DNA from: Liolophura sinensis
Taxonomy: Eukaryota; Mollusca; Polyplacophora; Chitonida; Chitonidae
DNA length: 64,000 nt
Assembly (NCBI RefSeq): GCF_032854445.1
Contig: NC_088307.1
Span: 2,728,001-2,792,000, forward strand
Reading direction: 5' to 3'
Shown in pieces: positions 60,101-64,000 of this stretch. Made by a program: the position numbers and the translations under genes. Under the pieces are notes generated by a model, which worked only from the letters and a program-made list of their open reading frames with translations, had not been told where the DNA came from and did no database searches. Position 1 is the first letter of the stretch; each line of letters begins with the position of its first letter.

Positions 60101-60250
60101 CAGGGTTCCCTGGGTGCCGACCGGCATAAACACAGGTGTGTCCACTACAGCATGAGGTAGAGTCAGTTCACTCGTTCGGGCTTTCGTAGTTGAACATTCT
60201 GCTATAACACGAAATGTGAGAGCCGACGCACGTGTAGCCGCCAAAGCCAT
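49415..60250 (-). CDS. QTRT1: Queuine tRNA-ribosyltransferase catalytic subunit (9 coding exons, one 1-nt frameshift in this assembly)
   Basis: Known role: with QTRT2 it exchanges guanine-34 for queuine in tRNAs with GUN anticodons. Exons (minus strand): 60250-60020, 59214-59146, 58579-58441, 57729-57651, 55274-55159, 53857-53720, 52019-51944, 50149-49955, 49567-49415. Phases all agree once one missing base in exon 6 is allowed, giving 398 aa (human about 403). Visible motifs: [24 protein letters not shown] with the base-binding Asp (residue 101); [27 protein letters not shown] with the nucleophile Asp 275; and the zinc site CKCLTC plus TIHN (Cys 313, 315, 318, His 343). Exon 6 reads TTTGCATTGGTGGA where FAIGG needs one more base near 53825-53827, probably an assembly error since everything else is intact. 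Intron 7 is filled with copies of the exon 7 end. Confidence 0.96.
50727..51964 (-). repeat. 38-bp minisatellite made of the QTRT1 exon 7 / intron 7 junction, about 33 copies
   Basis: On the minus strand each unit is roughly TTTCCCCATT, then TGTGTCTTCCCAACCAGAAC, then AGCGGTAAG. The real exon 7 ends with the same GTGTCTTCCCAACCAGAACA GCA followed by GTAAGTTTC. So the repeats copy the last 25 or so coding bases (CVFPTRTA) and the 5' splice site. The unit is 38 bp, with 35-36-bp variants lacking CAC; a sub-block near 50750-51170 reads AGTACAGTGG instead of AGAACAGCG. The array starts at the true exon and continues into intron 7. Confidence 0.93.
52330..52405 (+). mobile_element. SINE-A 3' fragment, QTRT1 intron 6
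   Basis: AAGCTGGCCGCCATCAAATA, AAGTGAAATAGTCTTGAGTA, CGGTGTAAAATAACCATC and an AAATA tail. Confidence 0.8.
52406..53719. other. QTRT1 intron 6, no gene recognised
   Basis: A short inverted pair occurs at 52573-52600 and 52676-52700 (AATATTGTTC-type arms around GTTGAAT/ATTCAAC). No other feature can be supported. Confidence 0.45.
54030..54103. repeat. (AT)n microsatellite
   Basis: About 36 uninterrupted AT dinucleotides in QTRT1 intron 5. Confidence 0.98.
54287..54487 (+). mobile_element. MITE-D copy (degenerate), QTRT1 intron 5
   Basis: TACCTGACTTCAATTTTATC, GATTCTGAAAGATTTTAGAA, CTGGATGATATACTTTTAGA and GTGAAATTTTAGGTAATTGA. Confidence 0.75.
54488..55158. other. QTRT1 intron 5, no feature recognised
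   Basis: AT-rich sequence without exon or repeat signals that I can support. Confidence 0.4.
55655..56103. repeat. 52-bp tandem repeat, about 8.5 copies
   Basis: Units contain GGTAGCCACTGTAAAAGAAG, then GTGTCAGGACTACCAAAAAC, then ATCTCTGAACAA. Located in QTRT1 intron 4. Confidence 0.95.
56325..56517 (-). mobile_element. SINE-A copy (minus orientation)
   Basis: Minus-strand head GGTCCTCTGTTGGCCAGGTG, then TTAGCATGC, GAGCCTCTTACCAGTGCGGC and GTGGATGGTGGTGGGTTTCC. The 3' end is missing. Confidence 0.87.
56694..56745 (+). mobile_element. SINE-A 5' tRNA-like head only
   Basis: TCTTCGTGGCTCAGTTGGTT then AGCGTGCTAGCACAGTGTAA; A box TGGCTCAGTTGG. The body is absent and sequence resembling SINE-E in reverse follows, so this is a junction of two elements. 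Confidence 0.7.
56750..57010 (-). mobile_element. SINE-E-like copy (minus orientation)
   Basis: AAACCACCAACCTTTGGCAA, GTTACTGACAA and a tRNA-like region near 56900-57010 match the family in reverse. Confidence 0.55.
59271..59542 (-). mobile_element. SINE-A copy, near full length, QTRT1 intron 1
   Basis: TTATTTATTTGATTGGTGTT, AATATTTCACTTATACAACA, GAGGAAACCAGGCACAGCCC, GAAACCCACGACCATCCACA and the worn tRNA-like head up to AGCATGCTAACC. Confidence 0.92.
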
Positions 60251-60352
60251 CTTTGGGGAATCCCTTAAACAACGTCAACAAATCCAAAAATAGACTTGGC
60301 TGGGCTTCCTCGTGGCCACGCGCGTGCGTCTCGCGTGGTTTCCACCGGCAAA
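60251..60352. promoter_or_regulatory. 102-bp shared promoter of QTRT1 and DOLPP1
   Basis: Only 102 bp lie between the two opposing start codons. The DOLPP1 side is rich in CpG (GGCCACGCGCGTGCGTCTCG). CAAAATGGCGGA over the DOLPP1 ATG fits a YY1 site. No TATA box is seen. Transcription starts must be very close together or overlap. Confidence 0.75.
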
Positions 60353-61845
60353 ATGGCGGATTCCAGCGCGGCTGGGGCTTACAGGGATGTGAACTGTAAT
60401 GAACCAGCGATAAAATGGAAGCCATTGTCTATGACGTTTGTGGAGTATCCAGCAGGTAAGTGGTGCTGCGTATATCTACAGCGGAACTCTGCGTTCGCTC
60501 TGAGATTGGACGTAAATCAGGCGTAATCGGGTGCTTGTCAAGGTGGCATTACAACAACAACAACAGTAGGATTGCTCACCCAGTAATTTATGCCACGCAT
60601 ATGGCACAGTGTTTTTCTAGCCCCTGGCATTAACCAAGAGGGGATCGTCTGACATTTACCAAAGCGCTTACACATTGTTGTAGCGCTGAACAAAAGCCAT
60701 GGGGATTCCCTATGATTTAGTCAGATGGAGACAACTTGCTCTCACTGATATTGGCCACGCTTAGGACTGAAGTTAGAACATTGCAAGGGAAACTCAAGGG
60801 ACTGATTCAGATGAAAGTGCTTGTTCATGCATACACAGGCTTTCATTCCACACTTCTGCTCCTATGATACTGGGGATTTTAGTCTAGCATTCTGTAGCAC
60901 GTGTAAGATGTGTGTTTTTATGTACTACTTGATATCAGAGTTAAGATTTAGACGTTTCCCTATAGTATATCAGCATGTTGCAGCACAGTGCCATCTCCTT
61001 ATCCTATTCCTCCAATCTAGAAGTGGTTTTCTTCTTTTTGATTTTAAAACTTTTCCAACAGTTTGTCAGCAGTGAAAATACTTTATAACAACATTATGAC
61101 AGTTTATTGACATTATAACTGATCACATCATTTATGAATTAACTGTACTAAATGCACGTGAAAATCTCTGTGGAGGATGAAAAATGGTTCAAAAATGGCC
61201 ATTTATAGAAGTTTGGTCAACAGTCATGGCTCTTTCGTAATAATATAACACTTGATATAATAACTGATAAAATCATTTACCAGTTAACTGTATTAAATAT
61301 GAAAGTCTGAAAATCTCTGTGAAGGATAAAAAGGATCCCTGATTGCAAATGGCAATGCAGATACATATGATCAGTAACCGTTGCTCTCTCTTTATTACAA
61401 AAGCTAAATAAGGACTTATCAAGGAAGGTTGTCATCTGCTTTGAGCCAGATCACTGCCCTGCTTTGAACTAGATCACCCCCCCCCCCCCCCATCTTCCAA
61501 ATTAGGCCTGTTAATCCTCAATAGTACAATCCACAATACCATTCATTCACCCTGTAGGTATGTACTAATTTCTGTTGTATACCATTTTGCGTTTTACAGG
61601 AGATTTCATTGGTTTTGTGCTGGCTTGGTTCAGCATGATCCCAATCTTTCTACTGGTCAGTTTTGGTACATTAATTATCTTCAGACGAGATCTTCATACA
61701 GTAAGTGTACACATCATTTTAGTACAAGTGTGTAAAAATGTATGTATCTTTAAAATTGAAACACTACAGTAAATCAAAATGAATAAGCTTCCTGTAGGAA
61801 AATTGATACAAATATACCATTTCTGGGAAAGTTTTTTAAAACCTT

Positions 61846-61884
<39 letters not shown>

Positions 61885-63750
61885 TCTTATATTTGTAATT
61901 TTTAAAATTTTGTTTATATTTTCAGATGTCATATTTACTAGGTTTATTACTAAATGAAGTTGTTAACTGGATTCTGAAACATATAATCAGAGAAAGTCGG
62001 CCATTAAGAGGTAAGAATAAGATAATGAGAGACTCGAGGACAAGCTACACAGACAGTCCAAATGCTAGTAGAATGCAACACTTTCCTGTGTGACGTTTCA
62101 GTGTGTGTGTATTTCATTTATGTTTTATGACCACACATACGCTGATAATTGTGACATAATAAAGGAAAGAACAAATCACAACTTTAAAGATCACAACTTT
62201 AGACAGTCTTGATGCAGGCGGCAAGGGGTTTTACGAGTTTTCCATTGAGGTAAAACCTCTGCCACTGAAAAAAACAATAAAGCTTGGTGTACACGGGAGC
62301 TTAAGACCCTATTTAATTCAATTCTGCTACTGCATGTCACCAGTGGCATGTAAAACCTGACTGCTACAGAAAAGACTAGTATGTAATAATACAAGTCTGA
62401 AAATGGGTACCTGGCATTTTGGCAAACACTCTGTGAAGAAGGTGGTGACCCATATTGTCAGTGTTATGTGATACTGGATCATGGTTTACTTGGTCCAGTT
62501 GTGCTGTAAATCTTTAACTGTTTCGACTTCTAAAGCACTTTTTCAGTGAAATTTTTGTATGCTATTATTATTAAAAGTGATCTGTTTGTGTCACTATAGA
62601 TGCAAGTTTCATAAAACTGATTAAAAGATTATTTGTGTACACCCCATAGCTCTCTCAGAATGTTTCAAAATATTTGTCGAAGAGGTGGTTGAAATGCTTG
62701 AAAAACTATGATACATGGTTAACATTTGTGGTACCATTTTCTCCAATTTAGTGTTTTACCACTTCAGCCTGGAAGTCTAGAGACCCCGGGATCAAACCTG
62801 GGTCAGGTCATAACAAAGACTTTAGAAGTGGTAGTTGATGCTGCCTTGCTTGGCGCTCAGAACTGAGAGGTTAGAGCAAGGAAACAAGACTGATTGGCCT
62901 GGTGTCAGTATAATGTGACTGGGTGGGGTGTCATGTCTGTAGTCTTCAGCATGATATTTCAGTGGTGGCAGCACTTTGGCGACATGGACTCGCCCTGCCA
63001 CAAGAAGACACACCTAATGACTCTTCGTCATCATATGACTAAAAAAATTGTTAAGTACAACAATAAACTCCAAGCATACATACATAAACATATCAAAGGG
63101 GTGTTTTCAAAAATTTCTGACTCCAATTTTTCAAAAGTGAGGATTAAGTCATGAGTAGGCTCAAGGTAAACATCATTAGCACTTGAAAGAAAAAAGAATT
63201 GTTTAATTTTGATGCACTAGAATCAGACCAATCACAACCATTACTTGATTGAATGCTGCCGTTTCTTTGATATTAAACTTGAAAATGTTACCGTACTGCT
63301 TTGATCTACTGTGCTGTATCAAACTCTTGGTATTGGACACCCGATGGTGATTAGAAGTCAGTAACATTCTTGTCTGCCGATCTCTGTTGTTGGCCAAGAT
63401 GTATAGTCTACCCTTGTTCACACAAATGGCCCTTCATCATTGATGTTGCCAGTTTTATTTCAGCCTCTGTTCTTCTTTTTCACGTGTGATTTCACGTGAG
63501 CTCTGTCTGCTTTCCTCCACCCTTAAAAGGTGGCCACCATCATAAAAGTAAAATACTCTTGGACACATCCCAATTTACCAGTGATCGGTATGTCACTACT
63601 TGTGTGTGTGTGTGTGTGTTTATATATGTATATTATTCTGTTCTCTGTTCCAGATCACCAAATATTGTTCACAGAGTATGGAATGCCCTCTTCACATACT
63701 CAGCTCATGTTTTTTGCTGCCTCCTATTTTGTCTTATTTGTTTTTATACG
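60353..63750 (+). CDS. DOLPP1: Dolichyldiphosphatase 1, N-terminal half (4 exons, continues beyond the window)
   Basis: Known role: an ER membrane enzyme of the PAP2 family that removes a phosphate from dolichyl pyrophosphate on the lumenal face so the lipid can be reused for N-glycosylation. Exons 60353-60455, 61600-61700, 61926-62010 and 63654-63750 join in phase to give 128 residues plus two bases. FVEYPAGD matches vertebrate DOLPP1; residues 38-60 and 70-85 are hydrophobic membrane segments; K-x6-R-P (Lys 86 to Pro 94, KHIIRESRP) is phosphatase motif 1; EYGMPSSH (104-111) is motif 2, with PSSH as in this subfamily instead of PSGH. Motif 3 (SR-x5-H) and the rest of the protein must lie to the right. 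Human length is about 238 aa. Confidence 0.95.
60526..61599. other. DOLPP1 intron 1, no feature recognised
   Basis: Contains a repeated AACTGATMAMATCATTTAYSA motif (near 61118 and 61262) and a run of C (61479-61492). Nothing else is supported. Confidence 0.45.
61847..61872. repeat. (AT)n microsatellite, DOLPP1 intron 2
   Basis: About 12 AT dinucleotides. Confidence 0.95.
62755..63086 (+). mobile_element. SINE-B copy, most complete in the window
   Basis: The head has CACTTCAGCCTGGAAGTCTA and GGGATCAAACCTGGGTC (B-box position). The body follows: GCTGCCTTGCTTGGCGCTCA, CTTCAGCATGATATTTCAGT, CCACAAGAAGACACACC, TCATCATATGAC and CAAGCATACATACATAA. It lies in DOLPP1 intron 3. Confidence 0.88.
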
Positions 63751-63883
63751 GTAAGATTGATAAGCATGTGTTAACAAAAATGGAATTGTTCTTGTTAGGA
63801 TGTATCGATGTACTTGAATTGATTTTTTAAAAAAGTATATGGTGTATGTACCACACCACCCATAAACTTGACACTGTTTTATG

Positions 63884-64000
63884 TGAAAGTGCCCATGCAA
63901 TATTCTCAATAAGTGCCAATGCAATATTCCCAATAAGTGCCAATGCAATATTCCTGATAAGTACCAATGCAATATTCCCAATAAATACCAATGCTATATT
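63884..64000. repeat. 24-bp tandem repeat, running off the window
   Basis: About five copies of CCAATGCAATATTCCCAATA plus AGTG, in DOLPP1 intron 4. The true end is outside the window. Confidence 0.93.

Overview
This is animal nuclear DNA: AT-rich, with GT-AG introns, tRNA-derived SINEs, MITEs, long intronic satellites, one 200-N assembly gap and no operons. The dispersed repeats (a tRNA-headed SINE whose 3' part reads like TAAGTGAAATATTCTTGAGT, and many CATGTACATGTA runs) and the protein divergence point to a lophotrochozoan. A bivalve mollusc is my best guess, but the species cannot be fixed from the sequence alone.

Six protein genes can be supported. From left to right they are: MRRF, mitochondrial ribosome recycling factor (minus strand, 6 coding exons, 7286 down to 2523); RBM18, an RRM protein (plus strand, 9291-43716, 34 kb, mostly repeat-filled introns); an intronless small heat-shock protein on the plus strand (17983-18603), lying inside the inferred first intron of RBM18; a C1orf52/UPF0690-type gene (plus strand, 2 coding exons, 47249-49036); QTRT1, the catalytic subunit of queuine tRNA-ribosyltransferase (minus strand, 9 coding exons, 60250 down to 49415); and the first four exons of DOLPP1, dolichyldiphosphatase (plus strand, 60353 to beyond the window). 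The genes are housekeeping genes from different pathways. Their arrangement is informative: MRRF/RBM18 are head-to-head, as I recall them being in human; QTRT1/DOLPP1 are head-to-head with 102 bp between start codons; C1orf52/QTRT1 are tail-to-tail.

The rest is repeats. Tandem arrays have units of 12, 15, 36, 99, 43, 60, 22-23, 43, 51, 38, 52 and 24 bp, nearly all in introns. Three arrays show where they came from. The 38-bp array in QTRT1 intron 7 is an amplified exon-7/intron-7 junction: each unit carries the codons for CVFPTRT and most carry a 5' splice site. The 99-bp array in RBM18 intron 1 runs straight into a SINE and appears to be made of its tRNA-like head. The 22-23-bp array in RBM18 intron 2 grew from the inside of a MITE. 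In this summary and the feature list, SINE-A, SINE-B, family C, SINE-E and MITE-D are working names for dispersed families defined only by comparing copies within this window.

The QTRT1-derived splice-site minisatellite is the strongest candidate for something undescribed. Two coding problems look like single-base assembly indels or fine-structure puzzles: a missing base in QTRT1 exon 6 and a phase conflict between RBM18 exons 5 and 6.
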